Shown here piece after piece: positions 1-6,593 of a stretch of 25,962 nt of DNA; the first letter of the stretch is position 1; the number at the start of each line of letters is the position of its first letter. Source of the DNA: a virus; IMG/VR virus record IMGVR_UViG_3300009419_000081, positions 1 through 25,962 of that record; one strand, written 5' to 3'. Both the position numbers and the translations under genes were made by a program. Below the pieces are notes generated by a model, which saw nothing but the letters and a program-made list of their open reading frames with translations, ran no database searches and was not told where the DNA came from.

Positions 1-809
1 CCTGTGATGCCAGTCATGGAAGTGATGTTGTCGTTTACACCAGCAATAGCCCAACTTTGGTCAATCTTCTGCCAAACAGAACCGTTATAAATTAACCAAT
101 CACCAACTTGCCAGTCAGTAATACCATTTAGGTTTGTAGAACCAGCAAAGTTAACAATGTAATAGTAACCGTTTGTCCCAACACTAGAGGTGAGAGTAGG
201 AGTGTTTGTAGACGCATTCCATGTGCCTTGGTAATCTAAGGTAATCAAACTATTAATTTGATTTTGCAGTGAGGTTAGAGTATCAAGAACAGACTGAGAA
301 GTACCGCCACCATTAGTAATGACTTTGATGCGTTCTGCAAGATCAGGAGCAACAACTTCACCAACATTGAGTTCACGACCAGAAGACAATGTAATAACAA
401 GGCTACCGTCAAAATCAATGCGAGCATCGGTAACAGACACACCGTCAACACCATCCACTCCATCACGCCCATCTTTACCAGCGTCACCTCGATCACCCTT
501 AGCGCCATCTTTGCCTGATCTTCCATCTTTACCATCTCGACCATCCTTGCCGTTGATACCGTCACGACCATCTTTGATGGATGCCACACGCTTTTCAATG
601 GAGTTACCCACATCGTCAAAGCGGGAACGAATGTCAGATTCAATCTTCTTTAGAGCCTGAACAACTAGGTCAACATTCTCACCAATCTTGCGCTTTTGCA
701 CTTCTTTTGCTTGAGCAACAGACTGCCGAACAGAATCCAAAACAGCCATCTGCTGCTCTGGAGTCATGTTTTTAAGGATTAACTCCTTGGCAAGATTTTC
801 GACATTCAT
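1..809 (-). CDS. Collagen-like fibre/structural protein, 3' end outside window
   Basis: The frame opens with ATG at 809, overlapping the portal stop codon as ATGA, and stays open to the window edge (269 residues visible). Residues about 1-60 are charged and helical. About residues 74-115 form a collagen-like Gly-X-Y tract rich in KDG, RDG and GDR triplets. After a short beta-type segment and a linker comes a domain with YQGTWN, TNGYYYIV, DWQVGDWLIYNG and VWQKID, a pattern I recognise from many phage fibre and other virion proteins. Collagen-like tracts in phage proteins usually form trimeric stalks. Its place right after the portal is unusual for a receptor-binding fibre, so it could be a head fibre or another virion decoration. 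It is a partial gene; the function is inferred from composition and position. Confidence 0.8.
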   Translation of the reverse strand, partial: MNVENLAKELILKNMTPEQQMAVLDSVRQSVAQAKEVQKRKIGENVDLVVQALKKIESDIRSRFDDVGNSIEKRVASIKDGRDGINGKDGRDGKDGRSGKDGAKGDRGDAGKDGRDGVDGVDGVSVTDARIDFDGSLVITLSSGRELNVGEVVAPDLAERIKVITNGGGTSQSVLDTLTSLQNQINSLITLDYQGTWNASTNTPTLTSSVGTNGYYYIVNFAGSTNLNGITDWQVGDWLIYNGSVWQKIDQSWAIAGVNDNITSMTGIT

Positions 810-2884
810 CGCACAATTCCTGTCTGGGAAGCATTCAATTGTTGCGTCAGTTGGTTGAGGAAGTCTTCTTCCATGCCAGCCATCTTGTTATTCTTGTCTG
901 CCATCTGCAATTCAACAATCTTAGACTTGTTCTTGATGTCTGCTTCTTTCAACATCAGTTCAGCAATCTTAACTCGCTTGTCAAACTCACGAGAAGCCGC
1001 TTCATCCTCATTTGGCAGATTCTTAGTGGTTGCGCCAAGGACTTTAGCCTGAATCTCTTGAGGCATCAACTGTGCTTCCATCGACAACTTCACAGCATTT
1101 GCCTTGTTTTCTTCGGCCTGAGTAGTCTGGACAGCAATCTGAGCCTGAGCCGCTTGCATAGCCAATTCTGCTTGCATTTGTTGCATTTGCTGTGCTTCAG
1201 GGTTAGGCTTGCTCATTTCATCCAAAGCCGCAATCAACTCATAACGGTTTGTCAGGCTAGAGTTAGACAAGATTCCCTTCAAGATGATAGGCAGGACAGG
1301 AGTATCAGGGCCGAGAGTCTGCAACAAGCCGATAAACTGCTTTTGTTCGTACTCACGAGCAATGATGCCCAAAGTGGCAGTTGGGATGAAGTTCATGTCC
1401 ACAGAGGGGTAACGCTCTGGGTCAAACTGCATAAAGCGGAAAGCAGCCTTCTTGATGAATGGAATCAGGAAGTCTTCTTGGAAGTTCACCAGTGTGCGCT
1501 TGTATTTCTTGATGATGGTGGCAACAGCCATAGACATTCCATCACCATCACGAGCAGAGTTACTGACCATTCCTTGTGAATCAAGAGTGCCAGTGGCTTG
1601 TAACAACATACGCTCAAACTCTTTGGCAGTTGCCAAGTTGTTAGGGTCTGTCTCGCCAAACTTAAATGGCATCAAAATCTCTGTTGGAGAACCGTTTACA
1701 AGGATAGCTTTTCCGGGCTTTACCTCAAACTTAGCGCCACGAGGCAAACGAGTTGCATCCATCGCAATCATGGGGCTGGTAGTCAATGCCAGTGAGTCCA
1801 AATGGCTACGAGTCTGGGCATCAATAGCTTTTTGCATATTGAAAGCCTTCTCAACCGTACCCCGACCCAACAAACGGTTAGGAATCGTGTCATCTTGATA
1901 GCTCAAGACTGGACGATCTTTCATCATGTAGGGGTTTTCTTCAGCTTTGAGCAACAAACCATCGTTGGCAATGACCACAATGGCCTCAACCATGTCTGTA
2001 TAGTCTTCAGCGGCTGAATTCTCGGGGAACAACTCAACAATCTCTTTGTTTTCTTCTAAGTTGTTTAGGTATTCACGAGGAACAAGACCGTAATAGGTCA
2101 GCAAAAGCACCTTTTCGTCCTGATACTGGCTTACCTCTTGGGTTGGCTCAAGGTCAGTGTCTTCATAGGTAGGGGTGATGTCAACCTTTCGGTAGATTCC
2201 ACGTTCAATACCTTCAACAACCTTGTGAATTGAAACGTATTTCTCGATTGCCACGCCCATACAGTCATCAATGCTTGTCCCATTGGGGTCAAACAAGAAG
2301 TTCTTGGGGTTAACAGGAACAATCTTGACCGCAATACGGTTAGTCTCAGTCACACCAATAGCTGCCTGACCTGTTTGGTTAGGAATGGCACGAGTTGTAG
2401 GGATATATTCCTTCTCAGTCTTGACGATGATCTCGCCAATACCTGTTCCATAGATTTCAGCCATCAACTCGATCTGGTCGATAGATTTTCTGATTTTGTC
2501 TTTCTTGAAATCTTCCATCAGTTGAGCCTTGATAGCTTCAACATCCAATGGATTACCGTCTACATCCTTGAGATCGTCTTGGATGTCAAAGAAATCGCCT
2601 TGACCGAAGATAGCTTCCATGATCTCAGCATGGCGGGTTTCTACGGCTTGTTGAGTAGCGGGGGTCACAATACGGCTACGCTCTGATTCACGAGTCTTGT
2701 CTTCAGATGCCCACTGACCCCGAAAGATACGCTCGTACTCTAGCCAGTCAGGGAGGAAGTTGACATCACGGTAATCACGCCAGCGTTGGCAGTGGTCAAC
2801 AACAAATGCAGTGATTTCCTTGTCAGCCTCTGTTGGCTGATAAAACTGGTTCTGTTCTAACTTCACTTGTTTGTCTGTTGCCAT
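806..2884 (-). CDS. Portal protein (P22-like size class)
   Basis: This 692-residue protein follows the large terminase directly, with an AAGGGCAAC ribosome binding site before ATG at 2884. Portal proteins form the dodecameric ring through which DNA enters the head and onto which the tail is built. The length is close to the portals of P22-like podoviruses. The N-terminal part (WRDYRDVNFLPDWLEYERIFRGQW, shown here as its opening WRDYRD and closing FRGQW) and the central segment with DDTIPNRLLGRG and VEKAFNMQKAID look like the stem and wing regions of that family. Residues about 555-640 are rich in Gln, Ala and Met and probably form a long helical barrel or coiled coil. The stop overlaps the next start (ATGA), suggesting translational coupling. 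I am confident from context and size; I cannot check fold similarity here. Confidence 0.88.
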   Translation of the reverse strand: MATDKQVKLEQNQFYQPTEADKEITAFVVDHCQRWRDYRDVNFLPDWLEYERIFRGQWASEDKTRESERSRIVTPATQQAVETRHAEIMEAIFGQGDFFDIQDDLKDVDGNPLDVEAIKAQLMEDFKKDKIRKSIDQIELMAEIYGTGIGEIIVKTEKEYIPTTRAIPNQTGQAAIGVTETNRIAVKIVPVNPKNFLFDPNGTSIDDCMGVAIEKYVSIHKVVEGIERGIYRKVDITPTYEDTDLEPTQEVSQYQDEKVLLLTYYGLVPREYLNNLEENKEIVELFPENSAAEDYTDMVEAIVVIANDGLLLKAEENPYMMKDRPVLSYQDDTIPNRLLGRGTVEKAFNMQKAIDAQTRSHLDSLALTTSPMIAMDATRLPRGAKFEVKPGKAILVNGSPTEILMPFKFGETDPNNLATAKEFERMLLQATGTLDSQGMVSNSARDGDGMSMAVATIIKKYKRTLVNFQEDFLIPFIKKAAFRFMQFDPERYPSVDMNFIPTATLGIIAREYEQKQFIGLLQTLGPDTPVLPIILKGILSNSSLTNRYELIAALDEMSKPNPEAQQMQQMQAELAMQAAQAQIAVQTTQAEENKANAVKLSMEAQLMPQEIQAKVLGATTKNLPNEDEAASREFDKRVKIAELMLKEADIKNKSKIVELQMADKNNKMAGMEEDFLNQLTQQLNASQTGIVR

Positions 2885-2893
2885 GTGTTGCCC

Positions 2894-4153
2894 TTAAAAG
2901 CCCGAAATTACGTCTAGAGGCTCCCACTCATCTTCTTGGTCATCTTGGAAGTATGAGGTGACAGCCAGTTGGTCAATGTACGATAAGGCATCAGGTAAAT
3001 CGTCATGAACACCTTGGGCGGGAAAAAGGAGAAGTTGATCTTTAAACTCGTCCCAATCTTCCTCGGAGTTCAGCACAATACGCCCATGCTCAAACCGTCC
3101 TTGAAGTGACCAAATGATACGGTCGGCTTTTTTGCGATTGCCGTGGGTCAAGTCAACTATGTGCGAATATACATTATTCTTCCGCATCAAGTCACTCAAA
3201 TACGGCAAAACTGCGTTTTTTAACGCTCCACGCTCAATTCCTACAGAAAGTGGGCGGTATTCCCGCATCTTGAGCAAAATGGTGGCGGCAGTCTCCCGAA
3301 TGTCCCACCGTCCATAAACGATCTCTTTGACGAACCATTTCCCATCGTCAGTGACCTTGACCACCGCTATGGCGGTCTGGTCTAGCCGCTTCTTGGAATT
3401 AGCCGCTTGTCTCGCAACTTCCTCAAATCCCGCTAAGTCACAGGCAATGAAGTAGCTCCCATACTCAGGCTCAACACCGTATTTCAGCCATTCTTCCTTA
3501 AAGATGTCAGAGCCAGCGTTATTGAACGAGGCAAGATATTCCTGACCAAACGCAAAGGAAGATAACGTCTTCTTGGCACTCTCAATCTCAGCCTCGTCAA
3601 TCAAAGGGTTGTCCTTGGTGGTGAAATGCCACGATTTCCAGTCCTCATCCTCCCCATCCTGACCCAAGTTGTACAGATCAAAGAACCAGTTCCGACCCTT
3701 GGGCGTACCAATGAACATGGCACGACCCTTCTTGTCGGACAAGCTGGCTCTGATAACCTGCTCCCAAGTCTCTGGCTTAATGTCTGCCACCTCGTCCAAG
3801 ACTGCGTATGTCAAACTGACACCCCGCAAGGTGTCAGGACGGTCAGAACCCCGAACATATATCTTTGCACCGTTAATCAAGGTAACTTCCATGTTATTCA
3901 CATGGCTAGACTGGATAATCTCCCGACCCACATCCAACAGCACATCCCAGACAATCTGACGAGCCTGACCTTGGGTCGGCGCAACGTAAAGCACCGCACT
4001 GCCAGCGGGACAGCTCAAGCCTTCTATCAGTAAGGTAGTCACGGCAAGTCGTGACTTACCGCACCGCCTTCCAGCCACCACGACCTTGAACCTCGTCTTG
4101 TCGGCATAGACTTCTTGTTGCCACGGCAATAGCGCAAAGTTCAAATCAGCCAT
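2894..4153 (-). CDS. terL: Terminase large subunit (ATPase and nuclease)
   Basis: This is the motor that pumps DNA into the prohead and cuts the concatemer. Counting from ATG at 4153 (419 residues), the ATPase half has Walker A GRRCGKS (28-34), Walker B YAVLDE (116-121) with the catalytic glutamate, and the coupling motif GTPKG (149-153). The RNase H-like nuclease half has ACDLAG with Asp239, a later GIERGA segment and the C-terminal HDDLPDALS cluster (382-390) supplying metal-binding aspartates. A start four codons upstream (4165) is possible, but the 4153 ATG has GAGG ahead of it and overlaps the small-subunit stop (ATGGCTGA), so I prefer it. All expected catalytic residues appear intact. 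Confidence 0.95.
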   Translation of the reverse strand: MADLNFALLPWQQEVYADKTRFKVVVAGRRCGKSRLAVTTLLIEGLSCPAGSAVLYVAPTQGQARQIVWDVLLDVGREIIQSSHVNNMEVTLINGAKIYVRGSDRPDTLRGVSLTYAVLDEVADIKPETWEQVIRASLSDKKGRAMFIGTPKGRNWFFDLYNLGQDGEDEDWKSWHFTTKDNPLIDEAEIESAKKTLSSFAFGQEYLASFNNAGSDIFKEEWLKYGVEPEYGSYFIACDLAGFEEVARQAANSKKRLDQTAIAVVKVTDDGKWFVKEIVYGRWDIRETAATILLKMREYRPLSVGIERGALKNAVLPYLSDLMRKNNVYSHIVDLTHGNRKKADRIIWSLQGRFEHGRIVLNSEEDWDEFKDQLLLFPAQGVHDDLPDALSYIDQLAVTSYFQDDQEDEWEPLDVISGF

Positions 4154-4571
4154 TCTTAGCCTCAATATCTTCTATGTCTTCAGGCTCAATTGTCGTTGTG
4201 GCGACAGTAGGTGCTCCAATGCCAGTAATAGTGATGTTGACTGCACTCCTCTGGCCTTTATCCTTCTCAAACATGGATACAGGCAATGTCCTGTCTACGC
4301 ACATCTTGATAGCCGCCATCTGAGCAGGGTGGTTGTCATTTAACGCAATGGAAATCATCTTCTCAACAACATCCTTACCACTCGACTTAATCAGCATATC
4401 CTTCAACTCTTTTAGCCGTTGATGGTCAGTCTTAGGCAAGGCCAAGGCGGGGTTCCTAGCGTATTCCTGTATCTGCCGCTTTAGGCCAAATGTGCCTTTG
4501 GGTCTACCAGCCTTCTTCTTTTGCGGCTCTGGCTGTTCATCCTGAATGTCATCAATGTGTTCTATGTTCAC
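4146..4571 (-). CDS. terS: Terminase small subunit
   Basis: This is probably the DNA-recognition subunit of the packaging enzyme. It lies immediately upstream of terL and overlaps it by a few bases. The protein has an acidic N terminus, a basic KKKAGRPKGTFG patch resembling an AT-hook-like DNA-binding motif, and helical segments (LKELKDMLIKSS, AQMAAIKMCVDR), ending in an acidic tail. I chose the GTG at 4571 because AAGGA lies about six bases before it, giving 141 residues. The in-frame ATG at 4625 would add 18 low-complexity residues, but its only AGGA sits one base from the codon, too close to work well. TerS proteins are poorly conserved, so the call rests mostly on position and on the DNA-binding patch. 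Confidence 0.8.
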   Translation of the reverse strand: MNIEHIDDIQDEQPEPQKKKAGRPKGTFGLKRQIQEYARNPALALPKTDHQRLKELKDMLIKSSGKDVVEKMISIALNDNHPAQMAAIKMCVDRTLPVSMFEKDKGQRSAVNITITGIGAPTVATTTIEPEDIEDIEAKNG

Positions 4572-4722
4572 GATTGTCCTTGTGTGTTGTGGGCGTGATG
4601 TTGGGGGATTATGGCTTTTTTTCATTTCCTATGGTAGATTTCTCTTGCTGGCGCAAAGTAACCGAACTACCTCCTTCAAGTCTTTGCTTGCTACTGTTCG
4701 GGGCTCCCTGCGTCCAGCACTA

Positions 4723-4931
4723 ACACGCATGGGGATTGGGTGTCGACCAACAAGGTAACGCCGCAAGGTAGCCCGAAGTAAACAGTCCCCAGTCGTGTTG
4801 GTGAGAAATGGATTTGTAACGGGTCGTGAACCAAAGAACCTTCCAGCAGGGCGTTCACTGAAAGAGCACGTAGCCGCCGACCAACAACCTACACGCATGG
4901 GGATTGTGCAAGTCCCCAGCCGTGTTGGTGA
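4723..4931. repeat. Pair of repeated hairpin units beside terS (possible packaging site or structured RNA)
   Basis: The 16-mer ACACGCATGGGGATTG occurs at 4723-4738 and identically at 4891-4906. A second 20-base element, GTCCCCAGYCGTGTTGGTGA, occurs at 4785-4804 and 4912-4931 with one difference. The two elements are partly complementary: ACACG pairs with CGTGT and GGGGA with TCCCC. Each unit can therefore fold into a hairpin, 4723-4798 with 46 bases between the elements and 4891-4925 with only 5. GACCAACAA is also repeated at 4745-4753 and 4879-4887. A nearby hairpin AGCGG/CCGCT lies at 4933-4949. Position just upstream of terS suggests a cos or pac recognition region; a non-coding RNA is the alternative. 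Confidence 0.6.
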
Positions 4932-5135
4932 AAGCGGTTTGGCTCCGCTGGAAGTTTGTCGTTGCTGATTTGCATCCATACCCTGCCTCATGGGAGTCAC
5001 CAACTTCTCTTTTTTTTTAAATCGGGATAGTGGTTTGTTGGGATTTTGCTGATTTGGCTTTTTCAGAACAGCGGAGGCTCCCACAATTATCACGACCAGA
5101 CCCGACCCCCTCCCCCCATCCAAAAAGTCAGGCAC

Positions 5136-5357
5136 TTATCCACAGGCACTTGTGGATAGTGTGGATAACATCTGCAAGTCGTTGATTCTATTGATGTTTT
5201 TCTGTACGCTTACAAACTGCTGACATATCTGGCTTTATACAATGTCCATTATGTTAACTAATAATATCTGAAAGCATTACACGCAATACCCGAATGAAAC
5301 GCAATCTGTAACCAATCGGCAAGATTGTGCATAACTTTGGCATTTGCCTGTGGATAA
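5136..5357. other. Putative DnaA-dependent replication origin
   Basis: Four exact matches to the DnaA box TTATNCACA lie within 222 bp: 5136-5144 on the plus strand, and 5160-5168, 5326-5334 and 5349-5357 on the minus strand. A one-mismatch box at 5151-5159 abuts the second. Between the two groups is AT-rich DNA (about 5222-5275) suited to unwinding. An IHF-consensus site lies at 5175-5187. The arrangement resembles bacterial oriC and plasmid origins. No phage DNA polymerase is visible in the window, which fits recruitment of the host replisome. Function is inferred, but the box density is far beyond chance. Confidence 0.72.
5175..5187 (-). promoter_or_regulatory. IHF-type binding site
   Basis: The minus-strand sequence AATCAACGACTTG matches the E. 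coli IHF consensus WATCAANNNNTTR at every specified position. It lies seven bases beyond the DnaA-box pair, where a DNA bend would be expected in an origin. IHF also acts at lambda cos, so a packaging role is an alternative given the nearby terminase genes. Confidence 0.5.
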
Positions 5358-5545
5358 CTCCGAATCGGCGGGTCGGCGGCTGGCGGGAGGCGGAGAGTGA
5401 AAGAAGCGGAGGGTGCTTTTTGGGGGTACTAACCAAACTTTTAGTCATAAGACTTTTAAGTAGTAACAGATTGATTTGTTAGACATTTCAGTTATTAAAA
5501 GATACAAGACTCAAAGCATCCAGATAATCCGCAAGCCAATGCCAT

Positions 5546-5788
5546 TTAAACGCCACCAAAGGGGTCAGGAACGCCATCAATAGCGTCTTGCATGGTGTAG
5601 GTTACGTCAACGCTTTCAAGCGGCATAAACGGCCTGTAGCCCAAACTCCAAACATGGACGTAAACCCGCTGAAGTTCCAGCCAGCCTTCGGTAATGTTTC
5701 CCTCACCAGCTTGAAGTAACAGCACCAACTCCTCTGGCGTTAACTTGCGCTGGAAGTACTTGGTATCTCTCTTGGTCGGCCTCGCCAT
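5546..5788 (-). CDS. Hypothetical protein, 80 residues
   Basis: I do not recognise this protein. ATG at 5788 lies two bases after the stop of the preceding gene and is preceded by GGGGAG, a good ribosome binding site. The N terminus is basic (MARPTKRDTKYFQRK) and is followed by a helical segment (TPEELVLLLQAGEGN) and an aromatic stretch (VYVHVWSLGYRPF). It ends with a short acidic/proline tail. No membrane segment or metal motif is visible. It is the last gene before the origin-like non-coding region and is co-directional with the replication genes, so a role in early DNA metabolism is possible but unproven. Confidence 0.7.
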   Translation of the reverse strand: MARPTKRDTKYFQRKLTPEELVLLLQAGEGNITEGWLELQRVYVHVWSLGYRPFMPLESVDVTYTMQDAIDGVPDPFGGV

Positions 5789-5790
5789 CT

Positions 5791-6435
5791 TTACTCCCCA
5801 ATCTTTTTGTACTTCGGCACATAGTCGCCGCCACCTTCAAAGGCGTGAAGGTCATCAGCCAAGTCCTCAAACCCTGAACCTTTGCCAAACCCTTCACCAG
5901 CCTTAAAGCTGATGACCTTGGCTGTTGGGTCAAAGGCTTTGACCTTGACGATGGCTTGCACCAACTCGTCATTGAGGATGACTTCCATTTCCTCCATGCT
6001 CCAGATGGTGAGGTCTTTGCGCTTGTTCTGTAAGTTGACCGCATCGTTAACTGTCTGACAAACCGCCATGCGGATACCCTTTTGGTTCATCCATTCCACA
6101 AACCTGATTGGAGGGTTAGGTTCAACCTCATTCTCTACAGCCCACTTCTCCAGTGCGTCATACCCTTTAATCATGCCGTTGACAGTCCGACCCAATCTCT
6201 CAATATCCTGAAAGTCCAACGAGTCCCAAACTCTACCCATCTGACCCCAAAACTTCGTCCTAAACTCACTGTCAACTAAAGTAATCAATCTATCAACACC
6301 CCATTTTTCCTCATGTTGCACCTTGCGCTTATCCAACTCAACCAAAATCGAGTTTGACGCAATCTCAAAATCCGTTGCCTTGCGCTTTGGCACTTGAACA
6401 TCCGGAACTTCCTTACGTGACAATTTTCGAACCAT
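5791..6435 (-). CDS. Hypothetical protein, 214 residues
   Basis: I do not recognise this protein. It is soluble and mixed helical, with a basic N terminus (MVRKLSRKEVPDVQVPKRK) and a central WGVDRLITLVDSEFRTKF segment. A Trp-rich part (FWGQMGRVWDSL, EKWAVENE) follows, and the C terminus is Gly-rich and charged (FKAGEGFGKGSGFEDLADDL). It lies between the TTTGTCC repeat cluster and the origin-like region. Candidate roles are a replication-initiation accessory or a repeat-binding protein, purely from position. It overlaps nothing and is tightly followed by the 80-residue gene. No clear Shine-Dalgarno precedes its ATG. Confidence 0.75.
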   Translation of the reverse strand: MVRKLSRKEVPDVQVPKRKATDFEIASNSILVELDKRKVQHEEKWGVDRLITLVDSEFRTKFWGQMGRVWDSLDFQDIERLGRTVNGMIKGYDALEKWAVENEVEPNPPIRFVEWMNQKGIRMAVCQTVNDAVNLQNKRKDLTIWSMEEMEVILNDELVQAIVKVKAFDPTAKVISFKAGEGFGKGSGFEDLADDLHAFEGGGDYVPKYKKIGE

Positions 6436-6477
6436 TTTTAACCTCTACAAAAAAAACAGACAACAGACAAACCGACA

Positions 6478-6571
6478 GTGGACAAACCTCTTGTTCATAG
6501 ACAAGAGGTGGTTTGTCCACATAAACTCGGACAGACAATTTGGACATTTGTCCGGTTTGTCCGGTTTGTCC
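6478..6571. repeat. TTTGTCC repeat cluster with a long inverted repeat
   Basis: TTTGTCC occurs at 6512-6518, 6547-6553, 6556-6562 and 6565-6571, the last three exactly nine bases apart as tandem TTTGTCCGG. Its complement GGACAAA occurs at 6480-6486. A long inverted repeat pairs 6478-6494 (GTGGACAAACCTCTTGT) with 6501-6520 around a six-base loop; the right arm carries three extra bases. GGACATTTGTCC at 6542-6553 is a near-palindrome. A one-mismatch DnaA box follows at 6572-6580. The segment fills the 158-bp gap between the primase-helicase and the 214-residue gene. Iterons, a primase recognition site or an operator are all possible. Confidence 0.6.
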
Positions 6572-6593
6572 AGTGGATAAACATACAGTAGTG

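Larger units (their letters stand above)
4572..5545. other. Non-coding segment of about 970 bp (origin and repeat region)
   Basis: I find no convincing gene here, although most of the rest of the window is densely coding. The right half (5136-5357) holds DnaA boxes, an IHF-type site and AT-rich DNA. The left half (4723-4931) holds two long repeated hairpin units next to the terminase genes. Between them are a T-run (5011-5019) and a C-rich tract (5101-5117). A G-rich, purine-rich stretch lies at about 5363-5425. The frames that are open here have unnatural composition and contain the repeats. An AAGGAGGT on the minus strand near 4675 has no suitable start codon after it. Confidence 0.7.

Noticed and set aside
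319-660. Plus and minus shadow frames rich in Pro/Ser or Met/Leu over the collagen-like region.
   Set aside because: They are other-frame readings of the Gly-X-Y repeats, and the collagen-like frame is continuous and coupled to the portal gene.
4723-4798. A tRNA-sized (76-base) structured element.
   Set aside because: There is no T-loop GGTTCGA, no D-loop pattern and no anticodon stem; the closing pairs are interrupted.
4723-4931. CRISPR array: repeats containing CACGCATGGGGAT resemble the second half of some type I-E repeats.
   Set aside because: There are only two direct copies, with inverted partners, uneven spacing of 5 and 46 bases, and no cas genes. It is an inverted-repeat structure, not a repeat-spacer array.
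4640-5000. Group I or group II intron next to terS.
   Set aside because: I see no recognisable group I core (P, Q, R, S elements), no group II domain V, and no split gene around it.
4629-5135. A 168-residue open frame on the minus strand ending just before terS.
   Set aside because: It contains the repeated hairpins and the poly-A/T tract, has odd composition rich in Arg, Pro, Ser and Thr with no domain, and lacks a good ribosome binding site. I treat it as non-coding.
5254-5448. A 64-residue open frame on the minus strand over the origin.
   Set aside because: It runs across two DnaA boxes and the G-rich tract, and its sequence has no protein-like pattern.
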